Assembly: GCA_965242855.1 (NCBI GenBank)
Contig: OZ251509.1
Coordinates: forward strand, 2,852,001 to 2,916,000
DNA: 64,000 nucleotides
DNA from: WTGU01 sp965242855
GTDB lineage: Bacteria; Pseudomonadota; Alphaproteobacteria; UBA828
Direction of reading: 5' to 3'
Shown: positions 47,465 to 57,161 of the stretch, one piece after another
Numbering within the stretch: position 1 is the first letter of the stretch
Layout of the letters: each line of letters opens with the position of its first letter
The notes under the pieces: generated by a model
The model's database searches: none
What the model was told of the DNA's origin: nothing
Seen by the model: only the letters and a program-made list of their open reading frames with translations
Program-made: the position numbers and the translations under genes

Positions 47465-48826
47465 TCAGTTCCCGACACCGCCGGCCATCAGACTGTCCGG
47501 GGCGAGCGCGATATTCCGGCGGACCACCCCGACGGGTCCGAGCGCCGGCACCAGCGCGTCATCGACGCGGATCTCGAGGCCCCCCGCGTTGCCGGTCACC
47601 ATGACGAGACCGGGGCGATCGGGCACATGGTAGGAATCGCCCGGACGCAGGATGCGGGTCAGGAGCAGTTCGTTGTCCGGTCCCTGGATCTGCACCCAGC
47701 TATTCGCGAGCGCCGTGATGACCACGCGGGAATCGAGGTTTCCGCGCCCAAAGACCCTGGGGACGTAGGCCAGTGCGGCGGCCGTCTCGGCGCGCGTCGT
47801 CTGCTCTTCTCCGCGCGACGCCTCGGCCGTCGCGTCGGGAGCCGCGGGTTCCACGAGCACGACCGTCTCCACGGCCTCCGCAGCCTCCGGCGGTTCGCCA
47901 CTCGCGGGCGTTCGCGCCGGCGCCAAGGCCGGATATCCCGAAGCCGTCTCGGGTGGAGGCGTGTCGGTCAGGCGCGTCGCGGTCGCGGTGGGCGCGCTTT
48001 CGATCGTCGCCTCGTCGGGCGCGGGTGGCATAACGGCAGCCGTCTCCTCTTGCCCGGGCGCTCCCGCCGTACCTCCCACCGTATCGACAATCGGCGGCAC
48101 GACCGCAGGGGTTTCCACCAGCTCCGGCAGGGTGCGGGCTTCCACAACGTGGCGTGGACGAGGCGCGGCCACGGACGTTTCCGCCGACTCCGGCGGAGCC
48201 GTCACGCTCTCGCCGGCGGTTTCGATCGCGGGGGCGACTGCATCCGGCGGCGTTTCGACGCTCCCTCCTTCCGGGACCGCCACCGGCTCCTCGTTCCCGC
48301 CGAGGCCGGCCGCCACGGTCAAGCGGCTCGACACGTCGGCAACCAGATCGGCGGCGATGCGGCCTTCGCTCGCGTAGTACTGCCATCCCCCATAGGCGAG
48401 GCCAGCCAGCACGAGAACGACCAGGATGAGCCAGAGGCGGGGCCGTGGAGCTTCCTTGACGGGCACCGGGAAGGCGAGTCGCTGTTGCTCCAGGGCGAGC
48501 GCGCGCTCGTGCTTGTAGGTGCCCACGATCTTGTCGGCGTCGAGGCCGAGGAAGCCGGCGTAGCTGCGCAGGAACCCGACCGCGTATGCCGTGCCGGGAA
48601 GATCGTCGAAGCGGCCTTCCTCCAGCGCCTCGAGATAGACCAGCTGGATGCGGAGCGCGTTGGCGACATCGGGCAGGTCATAGCCCGCCTTGAGTCTCGC
48701 CTCGCACAGCACGGCGCAGACGCTCGGTATCGGGCTGCCCTGACGCTCGCCCACTTCGCGCAGAAACGGCTGTCCGGTCAGGGCCGGTTCGATCGGCTCG
48801 GACAGTGCCTGGTGGGGCTCGTTCAT
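47465..48826 (-). CDS. RodZ-like helix-turn-helix membrane protein with DUF4115
   Basis: A 453-residue protein. An N-terminal Xre/MlrA-type helix-turn-helix lies at about residues 36-105 (LCEARLKAGYDLPDVANALRI, YLEALEEGRFDDLPG, AVGFLRSYAGFLGLD). One membrane segment follows at about 135-153 (WLILVVLVLAGLAYGG). A long Ala/Pro/Thr/Glu-rich stretch, about 200 residues, leads to a C-terminal DUF4115 domain (SWVQIQGPDNELLLTRILRPGDSYHVP). This is the RodZ layout, linking the MreB cytoskeleton to cell shape. The ATG at 48826 is chosen from the start of the conserved part. Confidence 0.85.
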   Translation of the reverse strand: MNEPHQALSEPIEPALTGQPFLREVGERQGSPIPSVCAVLCEARLKAGYDLPDVANALRIQLVYLEALEEGRFDDLPGTAYAVGFLRSYAGFLGLDADKIVGTYKHERALALEQQRLAFPVPVKEAPRPRLWLILVVLVLAGLAYGGWQYYASEGRIAADLVADVSSRLTVAAGLGGNEEPVAVPEGGSVETPPDAVAPAIETAGESVTAPPESAETSVAAPRPRHVVEARTLPELVETPAVVPPIVDTVGGTAGAPGQEETAAVMPPAPDEATIESAPTATATRLTDTPPPETASGYPALAPARTPASGEPPEAAEAVETVVLVEPAAPDATAEASRGEEQTTRAETAAALAYVPRVFGRGNLDSRVVITALANSWVQIQGPDNELLLTRILRPGDSYHVPDRPGLVMVTGNAGGLEIRVDDALVPALGPVGVVRRNIALAPDSLMAGGVGN

Positions 48827-49067
48827 GGTGCCCGTCCCACGCCCGAATGGATGGCCGCACCGCCGCACGGGCCGACGGCGGCGTTCCGTCGTGTCGCGGG
48901 TCGATCCTCGTTCCCGCCTCGCGCCGTGGTCGCCCCACAGCGCCCAGGCACAGCGCAAGACGGTTGTTCGTTCAGACCGTTACGGCGACTCGTGAGTTAT
49001 CACAGATCATTCCATCGCGCAAACACAAATAAGCACTGGCTGCAAATAATTCCTGCCTTGAAGCCGG

Positions 49068-50108
49068 TCAATCCATCGCCCCGGGCTGCGCGGCCGCCGC
49101 GATCACATCCACGGCCTGATCGACCAGTTCGGCGATGATCGTGCTCGTCGGCTGCTCGGCGTTCACCATGCCGACGCTCTGGCCGGCCATCAGCGAGCCG
49201 TTCTCGACGTCGCCGTCGATCGCGGCGCGGCGGAGCGCGCCGGCCCAGAAGTGTTCGATGGCGAGCCGCGCCTCCTTGTGCTCGATCTCACCACCGCGAA
49301 AGCGCGTGATCGTTTCCCGCTGGAAGGCCTCGAACCGCTCGGTTGCGCCGTTGACGACCGCACGCACCGGGATCACCGGAAAATCGGGGTCGATCTGCAC
49401 CGATATCTGCGCGTCGCGCGCGCTCGCCCGGATCATCGCCTGCTTGAACCGGGGGTGGGCGATCGATTCCGTCGCGCAGACGAAGCGCGTTCCGAGCTGG
49501 CAACCGGCGGCGCCCATCGCCAGATAGAGCGCCACCGCATCGCCCCGCCCAATCCCGCCGCCGACGAAGACCGGGACCTCGTCGAAATGGGGGAGCACCT
49601 CCTGTGCCAGCACGTTGGTCGAAACCGGGCCGATATGGCCGCCCGCCTCCATGCCCTCGATGATGAGCGCGTCGATGCCCTGCCGGGCGAGCCGCCGCGC
49701 GACCGGCAGCGTGGGCGCGAAGGCAATCACGCGGGTGCCCGCGTCCTTCAGGGTCTCGACCGCGCGCCGCGGCGGAATCCCGCCGGCCAGGACCACATGC
49801 CCGACGCCCCGGTCGATGCAGGTCGCGATCAGCGCGTCCAGCGCGGGATGCATGACGATGATGTTGACCCCGAACGGCTTGTCACAGCGCTCGTGGACGC
49901 CGTCGATTTCCGCCGCGAGTTCATCGGGGCTGAGCGAGCCGGTCGCGACGACGCCGAAACCGCCGGCGTTGGAAATGGCCGCCACCAGATTCCGCTCGGA
50001 GACCCAAGACATCGCGCCGCCCATGATCGCGTAGCGGGTCCCGAGGAAGGCCCGCCCCCGCGCCCAGCAGGCCTCGAGCCGCCGGCGCGCGCGCGCCTCA
50101 GGGCTCAC
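49068..50108 (-). CDS. NAD(P)H-dependent flavin oxidoreductase, nitronate monooxygenase type
   Basis: A 346-residue FMN TIM-barrel protein of the 2-nitropropane dioxygenase family. Typical segments are YAIMGGAMSWVSERNLVAAISNAGGFGVVATG, FGVNIIV, VVLAGGIPP, DALIIEGMEAGGHIG and VPVFVGGGIGRGDAVALYLAMGAAGCQLGTRF, the last binding FMN phosphate. Members oxidise nitronates or act on enoyl substrates; the substrate here is open. Start is GTG, overlapping the lysC stop by 11 bp, so it is likely translated from the lysC message. Confidence 0.88.
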   Translation of the reverse strand: MSPEARARRRLEACWARGRAFLGTRYAIMGGAMSWVSERNLVAAISNAGGFGVVATGSLSPDELAAEIDGVHERCDKPFGVNIIVMHPALDALIATCIDRGVGHVVLAGGIPPRRAVETLKDAGTRVIAFAPTLPVARRLARQGIDALIIEGMEAGGHIGPVSTNVLAQEVLPHFDEVPVFVGGGIGRGDAVALYLAMGAAGCQLGTRFVCATESIAHPRFKQAMIRASARDAQISVQIDPDFPVIPVRAVVNGATERFEAFQRETITRFRGGEIEHKEARLAIEHFWAGALRRAAIDGDVENGSLMAGQSVGMVNAEQPTSTIIAELVDQAVDVIAAAAQPGAMD

Positions 50109-51321
50109 GGCCGTCCAGCCCGTAAGCCGCGTGCAACGCCCGAACCGCGAGCTCGGTATATTCCTCCGCCACCAGGACGCTGATCTTGATCTCCGATGTC
50201 GAGATCACCTGGATGTTGATGCCCTTGTCGGCGAGGGCCGCGAACATCGCCTGCGCCACCCCGGCGTGGCTGCGCATCCCGACCCCGATCACCGAAACCT
50301 TCACGACGTTCCGGTCGGCGACCAGGCGGGCGAAGCCCACGTCGTCCTTCGCGCGTTCCAGGACGGCGATCGAGCGTTCCAGGTCGGCCTCGGTAACCGT
50401 GAAGGTGAGGTCCGTCGTGCCGTCTGCGGAAACGTTCTGCACGATCATGTCGACGTTGACGTCGTCGTCCGACAGCGGCCCGAAGATGCGCGCCGCCACG
50501 CCGGGGCGATCGGCGACGCCGACCACGGTGATCTTCGCCTCGTCCCGGCTGTAGGCGATCCCGCTGACACGCTCCTGTTCCACGATCTCGTCCTCGTCGA
50601 CCACGAATGTCCCGGCGGCATCGGTAAAGCTGGAGGAGATCTGGAGCGGGACCCGCCGCTTCATCGCCAGTTCGGCGGCGCGGGTCTGCAAGACCTTGGC
50701 GCCGAGCGACGCCAGTTCGAGCATCTCCTCGTAGGTGATCTTAGTCAGCTTCCGCGCCGTCGCAACGATACGCGGATCAGCGGTGAACACGCCCTCGACG
50801 TCGGTGAAGATGTCGCAGCGGTCCGCGTCCAGCGCGGCGGCCAGAGCCACGGCGGAGGTGTCCGTGCCGCCGCGCCCGAGCGTGGTGATGCGGCCGAGCG
50901 GTCCGATTCCCTGGAAACCGGCGACGACCGGGATCTCCCTCCGCTCGACGCGCCGCCGCAGCTCCCCGGTTTCGATCGCCTCGATTCGGGCCTGCCCGTG
51001 CCCGCCATCGGTGCGGATCGGGAGCTGCCACCCCAGCCACGAGCGGGCGGCGACGCCGCGGCTCTGCAACGCCAGGGCCAACAGGCCGGCCGTGACCTGC
51101 TCGCCCGACGCCGCCACGGTGTCGTATTCCCGCGCGTCGTGGAGCGGGCCGGTCGCACGCACCCAGGAGATGAGCCGGTCCGTAACCCCGGCCATGGCCG
51201 AGACCACCACGGCGATCCGGTCGCCGGCGTCGGCCGCCGCCTTGACGCGGTCGGCCACGACGTTGATCCGGTCGAGGTCGGCCAGCGACGTGCCGCCGTA
51301 TTTGTGGACGATCAGCGCCAT
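50098..51321 (-). CDS. lysC: Aspartate kinase
   Basis: A 407-residue monofunctional aspartokinase, first step of lysine, threonine and methionine synthesis. The kinase domain starts VHKYGGTSLADLDR and has SAMAGVTDRLI, GEQVTAGLLALAL, GRGGTDTSAVALAAAL and DIFTDVEGVFTADPR. Two C-terminal ACT regulatory domains (from about residue 260: ITVVGVADRPGVAARIF, and VKVSVIGVGMRSHAGVAQAMF) suggest lysine/threonine feedback. The ATG at 51321 starts the conserved part. Divergent from ubiG. Confidence 0.95.
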   Translation of the reverse strand: MALIVHKYGGTSLADLDRINVVADRVKAAADAGDRIAVVVSAMAGVTDRLISWVRATGPLHDAREYDTVAASGEQVTAGLLALALQSRGVAARSWLGWQLPIRTDGGHGQARIEAIETGELRRRVERREIPVVAGFQGIGPLGRITTLGRGGTDTSAVALAAALDADRCDIFTDVEGVFTADPRIVATARKLTKITYEEMLELASLGAKVLQTRAAELAMKRRVPLQISSSFTDAAGTFVVDEDEIVEQERVSGIAYSRDEAKITVVGVADRPGVAARIFGPLSDDDVNVDMIVQNVSADGTTDLTFTVTEADLERSIAVLERAKDDVGFARLVADRNVVKVSVIGVGMRSHAGVAQAMFAALADKGINIQVISTSEIKISVLVAEEYTELAVRALHAAYGLDGREP

Positions 51322-51449
51322 GGAGCGAGGCCGACCCGCGTGCGCCGGGGAGGAATCCCGCCGCTTGTCGATGATGGAATTGCCCCTGCATACTGCCTCG
51401 CTTCCGGGTACGCAAGCGGGTGGACGGTGCTCGGAGGGAAGGGAGGTCG

Positions 51450-52238
51450 ATGGTCGAAGGACCACGGGACGAGGCGCCGCCGGGCGCCGGAGACCGAGCC
51501 GGCGCGGCCAGCGTCGATGCGGCTGAGATCGCGCGCTTCGCGGCGCTTGCGGAACGCTGGTGGGATCCGGACGGGCCGTTCCGACCCCTGCACACGCTGA
51601 ACCCGGTGCGCATCGCCTGGGTCCGGGACGCCCTGGCCGCGGACGGCGGGCGCGACGCGGCGGCGCTCCGGCCGCTCGCCGGCCTCGGGCTCCTGGATGC
51701 GGGCTGCGGCGGCGGCCTCCTGGCCGAACCGATGTGTCGGCTCGGCGCGTCGGTGGTCGCGATCGACGCGGACGCGCGCACCATCGAGGCGGCAAGGCAC
51801 CACGCGGACGCGGGCGGGCTCGCGATCGACTACCGCTGCGCCACGGTGGAGGCGCTCGCAGCCGGCGGCGAACGGTTCGACGCGGTGCTCGCCCTCGAAG
51901 TCGTGGAGCACGTCGCGGACCTCGACGCCTTCACCGCCGCCTGCGCCGCGCTTCTCGCGCCCGACGGAACGCTGTTCGTCGCGACGCTGAACCGCACCCT
52001 CGCGGCTTACGCGCTGGCGATCGTCGCGGCGGAACGCATCCTCGGCTGGCTGCCGGCGGGAACCCACGACTGGTCGCGCTTCGTGCGCCCGGCCGAGATG
52101 GTCCGCCTCCTGCGGCGGCACGGGCTGGCGGTGGCCGACATGCGCGGCGTTTCCTACAACCCGCTGGCGCGCCGCTGGAGCCTGAGCCGGGACCTGTCGG
52201 TGAACTACATGGTGCGCGCGCGCAAGCCCTCGGCGTAG
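51450..52238 (+). CDS. ubiG: Ubiquinone biosynthesis O-methyltransferase
   Basis: A 262-residue class I methyltransferase that catalyses the O-methylation steps of ubiquinone synthesis. Family marks are FAALAERWWDPDGPFRPLH followed by LNPVRIAWV, SAM motif LLDAGCGGGLLAEPM, VAIDADARTIEAAR, ALEVVEHVADLDAF and a C-terminal GVSYNPLARRWSLSRDLSVNYMV. The ATG at 51450 has GGGAGG 5 bases upstream. Location next to divergent lysC is common in Alphaproteobacteria. Confidence 0.94.
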   Translation: MVEGPRDEAPPGAGDRAGAASVDAAEIARFAALAERWWDPDGPFRPLHTLNPVRIAWVRDALAADGGRDAAALRPLAGLGLLDAGCGGGLLAEPMCRLGASVVAIDADARTIEAARHHADAGGLAIDYRCATVEALAAGGERFDAVLALEVVEHVADLDAFTAACAALLAPDGTLFVATLNRTLAAYALAIVAAERILGWLPAGTHDWSRFVRPAEMVRLLRRHGLAVADMRGVSYNPLARRWSLSRDLSVNYMVRARKPSA

Positions 52239-52257
52239 TCGCCGCGGCGGGGCGTGT

Positions 52258-52716
52258 TTATGCGTCGTGCCGCGGCACCCAGGGGATCTCGCCGATTTCG
52301 ATTCCCTCGTCCTCGAGCGAAACGACCTCCTCCCGGGTCGCATCGCCGTAGATGTTGCGGCGTTCGACCTCGCCGTAGTGAATCTTGCGCGCTTCCTCGG
52401 GAAAGCGTCCGCCCACATGGTCGAAGTTACGCTCGATGAACGAACGCATCTTGCGCAGCGTCGCGACCGCCTGGGCGCCCTCCGGCGGCGACGGCGGTCC
52501 CGGCCGGCGCGCCGGCGCGCGCTTCGGCGGCGCTTCGCGTTTACCCCCGCCGCCGACGGCGATGTTCGGTGCCATCGGCGCCTTGGCGACCCGGCTGTCG
52601 CCGCAGACGGGGCAGGCGACCTCACCACCCTTCGCCTGCGCCTCGTAGGCCGCCGTATCGGCGAAATACGCCTCGAAGACATGGTTCTTCCGGCATTTGA
52701 GATCGAAGACGATCAT
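52258..52716 (-). CDS. DUF1178 family protein
   Basis: A 152-residue protein with the DUF1178 pattern. The N-terminus MIVFDLKCRKNHVFEAYFAD is followed by a zinc-ribbon-like CPVCGDSRVAKAPMAPNIA; with C9 of the first segment this could bind a metal. A Pro/Arg/Gly-rich linker leads to LRKMRSFIERNFDHVGGRFPEEARKIHYGE and a C-terminal GIEIGEIPWVPRHDA. Function is unknown. Confidence 0.88.
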   Translation of the reverse strand: MIVFDLKCRKNHVFEAYFADTAAYEAQAKGGEVACPVCGDSRVAKAPMAPNIAVGGGGKREAPPKRAPARRPGPPSPPEGAQAVATLRKMRSFIERNFDHVGGRFPEEARKIHYGEVERRNIYGDATREEVVSLEDEGIEIGEIPWVPRHDA

Positions 52717-52801
52717 ACGACGGTATCCGGCTGGCCGCGGGACGCACCGAAGCCTAGCACAACCCGACGTGGAGTCGACGGCGGGCGCGGGAAGGGCGGC
52801 C

Positions 52802-54363
52802 CTACGCCTTCATGACCCGTTCGTTGATCGCATTCACCGCCGCGTGGGCCGCGTGGGCGGCGCCTTCCTGCCATCCGGGGAGGGCGGTGATCTGGTCGCC
52901 GGCGAAGTGGATCGCCCCGTCGGGCTTCCGGAGCGCCGGCGGCGACTTGCTTTCCGGCCAGCCACCCTTCTGGAAGGGCGTCGTAGGCCAGGACCGGCTG
53001 ATCCCGGATTCGAGCTCCGCTCCGTATCCGGGATGGATGCGCTCGCCCTCCGCGATGGCGGCCTGCAGCCGCTCCGAAGGCGTCATGCGCGCGAAGCGCA
53101 GCCCCTGGCCGGGCCGTTCGTCCCAGATGTAGGCGCCGATGACGATCCCCTTGTCGCGGTGATAGCCGTAGGCCGGATACCATATCTGCGTGATGTCCTG
53201 GTCGGTCCAGGAGATTCCGCCGTAGATGGCGTGGTCCTCCTCCCAGAAGCGGCGGCGGGCCTGGAAGGCGATCTTGACGGCCGGGACGAAGGTCAACGAT
53301 TCGAGCGTCTCCCTGACCTCCGGGGAAAAGTCGTTGGGGATGTCCTTCAGCACGGGTGCCGGGATGGTGCAGATTGCGAAATCCGCCGCGAGGGCGGCGC
53401 TCGCACTCTGCCCGGCCGCCCTGTAGACGATGCGGACGCCCCTCGGCGTCTTGCGGATCTCCTCGACGACGGTGCGGTAGCGAATGAGCGGGCCGACGCG
53501 CCTTTCGAAAGCTTTCGCGATCGCGTCCATCCCGCCGACCGGTTGCAGCAGCGTCGGGTTTTGGTTGAGGAAATCGTCGAAGTGGAGCTTGAACCGCCAG
53601 AAGTCCGATTTGAGCAGCTCGCTGAAGTCCAGAGGGTCGTTCAACGCACCAGCCTCGAGGCCGGCGTTGACCCCCCCCCCCGGTAGCCGCCGCGGGACGA
53701 GCCGACATAGAGGCGATCCGGGTTCAGGCCGCCGTAGGCGGCGAGCATGTCGAGGACGCGCTCCTTGTCCTCGCCGGTCAGGGCGTCGTCCAGAGCGTTG
53801 CGGTCGACGGCCTTGGCGAGCAACTCGGCGATGTATCCGCGGGTATCGGCCAGGACCCGGCGGGACACGACAGGGCTGCCGCCGAAGCGCTCCACGTTGT
53901 GGAAGAGGGCGGCGCGGTTGTCGTTCGTGAAGACCTCGAGCGCGACGCCGAACGCCTTGCAGTAGCCGAGGATCGTCCTGTGGTGGTGGGGAATACGGGC
54001 CGGCCCGAGATTCGCGTACAGGTCGTCCCGGTCGTCGAAGCCTACCCATTGCCGGCTGTTGAATTCCTCGATCACGTCGCCGCCGCGGGCCGTCAGATTG
54101 CGGCCACCGGCGCGGGCGGTGGCCTCCAGAATCGTGCAGCGGTAGCCCGCCTTCGACAGCTCGTAAGCGGCCGCCATGCCGGAGATGCCGGCGCCCAGAA
54201 TGACGACGGTCCTTCCGTCGCCCACGCCGCGGGGCGCGTCGAGCGCGGACGCATGAGCGGTGCCGTCCTCGGAAAGCCCCAGCGCCGTCATGGTCCGGTA
54301 GACGGCCCCCACCCCGGCGGCGGCGCCCACGGCCTGGAGAAAGCGTCGTTTGGTCATACGCAT
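52802..54363 (-). pseudogene. Flavin monoamine oxidase-family protein, frameshifted at a C11 tract
   Basis: Two frames join into a 520-residue FAD-dependent amine oxidase. The first part (start ATG 54363) has an export-like N-terminus (MRMTKRRFLQAVGAAAGVGA) and the FAD motif VVILGAGISGMAAAYELSK, then ATARAGGRNLT. It runs out of frame at the C11 tract 53671-53681 (G-run in the coding strand). One more G there links it to the second frame, which continues NAGLEAGALNDPLDF to the C-terminal HFAGDQITALPGWQEGA that binds FAD. Products of the family oxidise amines or amino acids to imines with H2O2. The break may be a sequencing error, a slippage switch or true loss. Confidence 0.78.
53671..53681. 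repeat. C11 homopolymer inside the amine oxidase gene
   Basis: Eleven consecutive C bases. Twelve (or nine) would keep the amine oxidase reading frame open. Long C or G runs of this kind are slippage-prone in cells and in sequencing. Confidence 0.9.
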
Positions 54364-54416
54364 CGGCGTCTTTCCCCTGGCGGGACGCCGGGGCGTAAAC
54401 CGGCGCTCCGATGTGG

Positions 54417-55715
54417 TCAGAAATCCTTGAAGAAGAACAGCATACTGGCGGCCGCGATGGCCCACACGGCCGGATGGATCTCGCGGACCTTGCCGGTCAG
54501 GGCTTTCACCACAACGAAGACGGTGAAGCCGACGGCGATGCCGTAGGCGATGCTGAAGGTGAACGGCATGACCACGGCGGCGAGGATCGCCGGGCCGTAG
54601 TCGCTCACGTCCCTCCAGTCGATGTCCTTGAGGTTGCGGGCGAAGAAGGTGGCGACGAAAACCAGCGCGGGCGCCGTCGCCCAGGCGGGGATGGTCTTGG
54701 CGAGCGGCGCCAGGAACAGGCACAGCAGGAACAGCGCCGCGCAGGTGAGCGCCGTGAGGCCCGTGCGCCCACCCTCTTTGACCCCCGCGCCGCTCTCAAT
54801 GTAGCTGGTGGTGCTGCTGGTGCCAAGCAGGCTGCCCGCGGTGGTGGCGACCGAATCGGAAAACACCGCGCGGCCGATGCCGTCCACCGTGCCGTCCTCG
54901 CGTACCTTGCCCGACATGTTGGCGACCGAGGTCAGAGTCCCGGCGGTATCGAAGAAATCGACGAACAGGAAGGTCAGCACGACGATGATCAGGCCGACCT
55001 CGAACACCGAGACGATGTCGAGCGCGAGGAAGGTCGGGTCGAGGCTCGGCGGCAGCCAGTCGCCGCCGCCCCACGTCGCATCGCCGGTAATCAGGCCGAT
55101 CAGCGTGATGCCGATGATGCCGATCACGATGGCGCCCGGTACCCTGCGCGCGTCGAGCACGAGCATCACGATGAAGCCGAGGCAGGCGAGGGCCACGGTC
55201 GAACCGGTCGGATCGCCGACCGTCACCAGGGTCACCGGGTGATCGGCCACGATCCCGGCGTTCTTCAGCCCGATGAGCGCGAGGAAGAACCCGATCCCGG
55301 CGCCGACGCCCAGGCGCAGGCTCTTCGGCACAGCTTCAATGACCCATTGGCGGAACTTGGTCGCGCTCAGGACGATGAACAGGATGCCGGAGCAGAACAC
55401 CGCGCCCAGTGCCACCTGCCAGGCGTGGCCCATTCCGAGGACCACCTCGTAGGCGAAGAAGGCGTTGAGGCCCATGCCGGGCGCCATGGCGACAGGCCAG
55501 TTCGCCCACAGGCCCATGATCACCGTGCCGATGACCGACGCGAGGATGGTGGCGGTGAAGACGGCGCCGAAATCCATCCCCGCGTCCGAGAGGATCAACG
55601 GATTGACGACGATGATGTAAGCCATCGTCAGGAAGGTCGCTGCCCCGGCGAGGACTTCCTGCCGGACCGTCGTGCCGTTCTCCTTGAGCTTGAAGAGGCG
55701 ATCGAGAACGTCCAT
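54417..55715 (-). CDS. NCS2-family purine permease (AzgA/PbuG type)
   Basis: A 432-residue inner-membrane transporter with about 12-13 hydrophobic segments. AzgA-like family marks are LKENGTTVRQEVLAGAATFLTMAYIIVVNP at the start, ILASVIGTVIMGLWANWPVAMAPGMGLNAFF, TFLFVDFFDTAGTLTSVAN and LLGTSSTTSYIESGAGVKEGGRTGL. Such proteins import hypoxanthine, guanine or adenine by proton symport. It is followed, 53 bp on, by the amine oxidase gene in the same direction. Confidence 0.93.
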   Translation of the reverse strand: MDVLDRLFKLKENGTTVRQEVLAGAATFLTMAYIIVVNPLILSDAGMDFGAVFTATILASVIGTVIMGLWANWPVAMAPGMGLNAFFAYEVVLGMGHAWQVALGAVFCSGILFIVLSATKFRQWVIEAVPKSLRLGVGAGIGFFLALIGLKNAGIVADHPVTLVTVGDPTGSTVALACLGFIVMLVLDARRVPGAIVIGIIGITLIGLITGDATWGGGDWLPPSLDPTFLALDIVSVFEVGLIIVVLTFLFVDFFDTAGTLTSVANMSGKVREDGTVDGIGRAVFSDSVATTAGSLLGTSSTTSYIESGAGVKEGGRTGLTALTCAALFLLCLFLAPLAKTIPAWATAPALVFVATFFARNLKDIDWRDVSDYGPAILAAVVMPFTFSIAYGIAVGFTVFVVVKALTGKVREIHPAVWAIAAASMLFFFKDF

Positions 55716-55773
55716 CGGGCTTCCCTCTCGGTGTCTGGCCGGGACCGTCGCGGCGGTGGGCGGCAGGCATCAA

Positions 55774-55801
55774 CACCCAGCTTGCCACACCCAGCTTGCC
55801 A
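55774..55801. repeat. 14-bp tandem duplication, intergenic
   Basis: CACCCAGCTTGCCA occurs twice in a row (55774-55787 and 55788-55801) in the 264-bp gap upstream of the purine permease gene. No reading frame is affected. Confidence 0.9.
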
Positions 55802-55979
55802 CACCGGACCATACACTTTCCGTCTCCGGTTTGTCACCGTCACCCGTCGCGGCATGCGCTTCCGGCGTGCCGCCGACACCGGGAGCGGATACCGCGAACC
55901 ACCTGACGTGGGGCCGTCGGGTGCCAGGTACGCGGGCGCCCTGCCCGCACTGGATGACGCCCCGGATACGCCGGCACTC

Positions 55980-57161
55980 TCAGGGGCGCGGCGCCTGCAC
56001 GACGATTCCGGTGCGCGTCATGGCCGCGCATTCGCTCGCTTCGTAGCCCAGCTCCCCGAGGATCTCGGTGCTGTGCTCGCCCAAAGCCGGCACTCCGGGC
56101 GCGATCCGGCCGGGCTCGTCCTCGAACTTGATGGGGATGCCGAGATGGGCGGCGCCGTCCTCGTCCCGGCGTTGCACCATGCCGCGCGCGGCGAGGTGGG
56201 GGTCCTCGAACGCCTCGTCGAGGGCGAGGACCGGCGCGAAGCAGATGTCGCGGCCGGCGACCCACGCGATCCACTCGGCCTGGGTCCGCCCGGCGAAGGT
56301 TTCCTCGAGGAAAGCGTGCAGCGGCGCCTGCGCCGGGCCAGCGGGTGCCCGCCCGAGCGGGATCAGGTCCGGGCGCCCGACGGCTTCCAGGAAGTTGGCC
56401 ACGAATTTGATCTCGCTGCCGGCGAGGGCGACGTAGCGGCCGTCCCTGGTGCGGTAAGGGCGGTAGAACGCCGCCCCGCCCAGGGTGCGCTCGGCGCGGG
56501 GGTCCGGCGCCCGGCCATGGGCGAACACCGTGCCGGCGAGAGGCGCCGTCCACGGGACGACCGCATCGAACATCGCGAGGTCGATATAATCGCCCCGCCC
56601 GCTAGCCTCGCGGCGCAGCAATGCCATGAGGATGCCGGCGAGGGCCATGAGCGCGCCTGCCATGTCGGAGGGCGGTGGGCAGGGGATGGCCGGCGCGCCG
56701 TCCCGTCCCACGCCGAGGCTGGCGACGCCGGCGAGCGCGTTGACGCCGAGATCGTGGGCCGGGCGGTCGCGATAGGGTCCCGACTGGCCGAATGCCGAGA
56801 TCGAGGCGTAGACGATTCGAGGCGCGCGGGCACGAACGGCCCGGTACCCGATGCCCAGGCGGTCCACCACGCCGGGGCGGAAGCTCTCGACGATCACGTC
56901 TGCAGTCTCGGCGAGACGCAGGAAGGCCTCGCGCCCGGCGGCGCTTTTGAGGTCGACCGCGAGGCTTCGCTTGCCGCGGTTGGCGTTGCGGAAATAGACC
57001 GTGGTCCCGGCTTCACGCGGTCCGATTTCGCGCGCAGGATCGCCGCCCTGCGGGTCCTCGACCTTGATCACGTCGGCGCCGTGGTCGGCCATCGCCCCGG
57101 CCAGATACGGCCCCGGCAGGAACCGCGAGAGATCCAGCACCCTGATACCGTCGAGCTTCAT
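55980..57161 (-). CDS. Class III CoA-transferase (CaiB/BaiF family)
   Basis: A 393-residue family III CoA-transferase, which moves CoA between carboxylic acids. It opens LDGIRVLDLSRFLPGPYLAGAMADHGADVIKVEDP, then NANRGKRSLAVDLKS, VIVESFRPGVVDRLG and SISAFGQSGPY. The likely catalytic aspartate is D199 in YIDLAMFDAVVPW. Substrates cannot be told; no dehydrogenase or racemase partner lies alongside. It is the last protein gene before the CRISPR array, 112 bp from the first repeat. Confidence 0.93.
   Translation of the reverse strand: MKLDGIRVLDLSRFLPGPYLAGAMADHGADVIKVEDPQGGDPAREIGPREAGTTVYFRNANRGKRSLAVDLKSAAGREAFLRLAETADVIVESFRPGVVDRLGIGYRAVRARAPRIVYASISAFGQSGPYRDRPAHDLGVNALAGVASLGVGRDGAPAIPCPPPSDMAGALMALAGILMALLRREASGRGDYIDLAMFDAVVPWTAPLAGTVFAHGRAPDPRAERTLGGAAFYRPYRTRDGRYVALAGSEIKFVANFLEAVGRPDLIPLGRAPAGPAQAPLHAFLEETFAGRTQAEWIAWVAGRDICFAPVLALDEAFEDPHLAARGMVQRRDEDGAAHLGIPIKFEDEPGRIAPGVPALGEHSTEILGELGYEASECAAMTRTGIVVQAPRP

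Noticed and set aside
48827..49067. Possible small gene or regulatory RNA in the gap upstream of the RodZ-like gene
   Set aside because: No frame with similarity and no clear hairpin with T-run; probably promoter and 5' leader of the RodZ-like gene.
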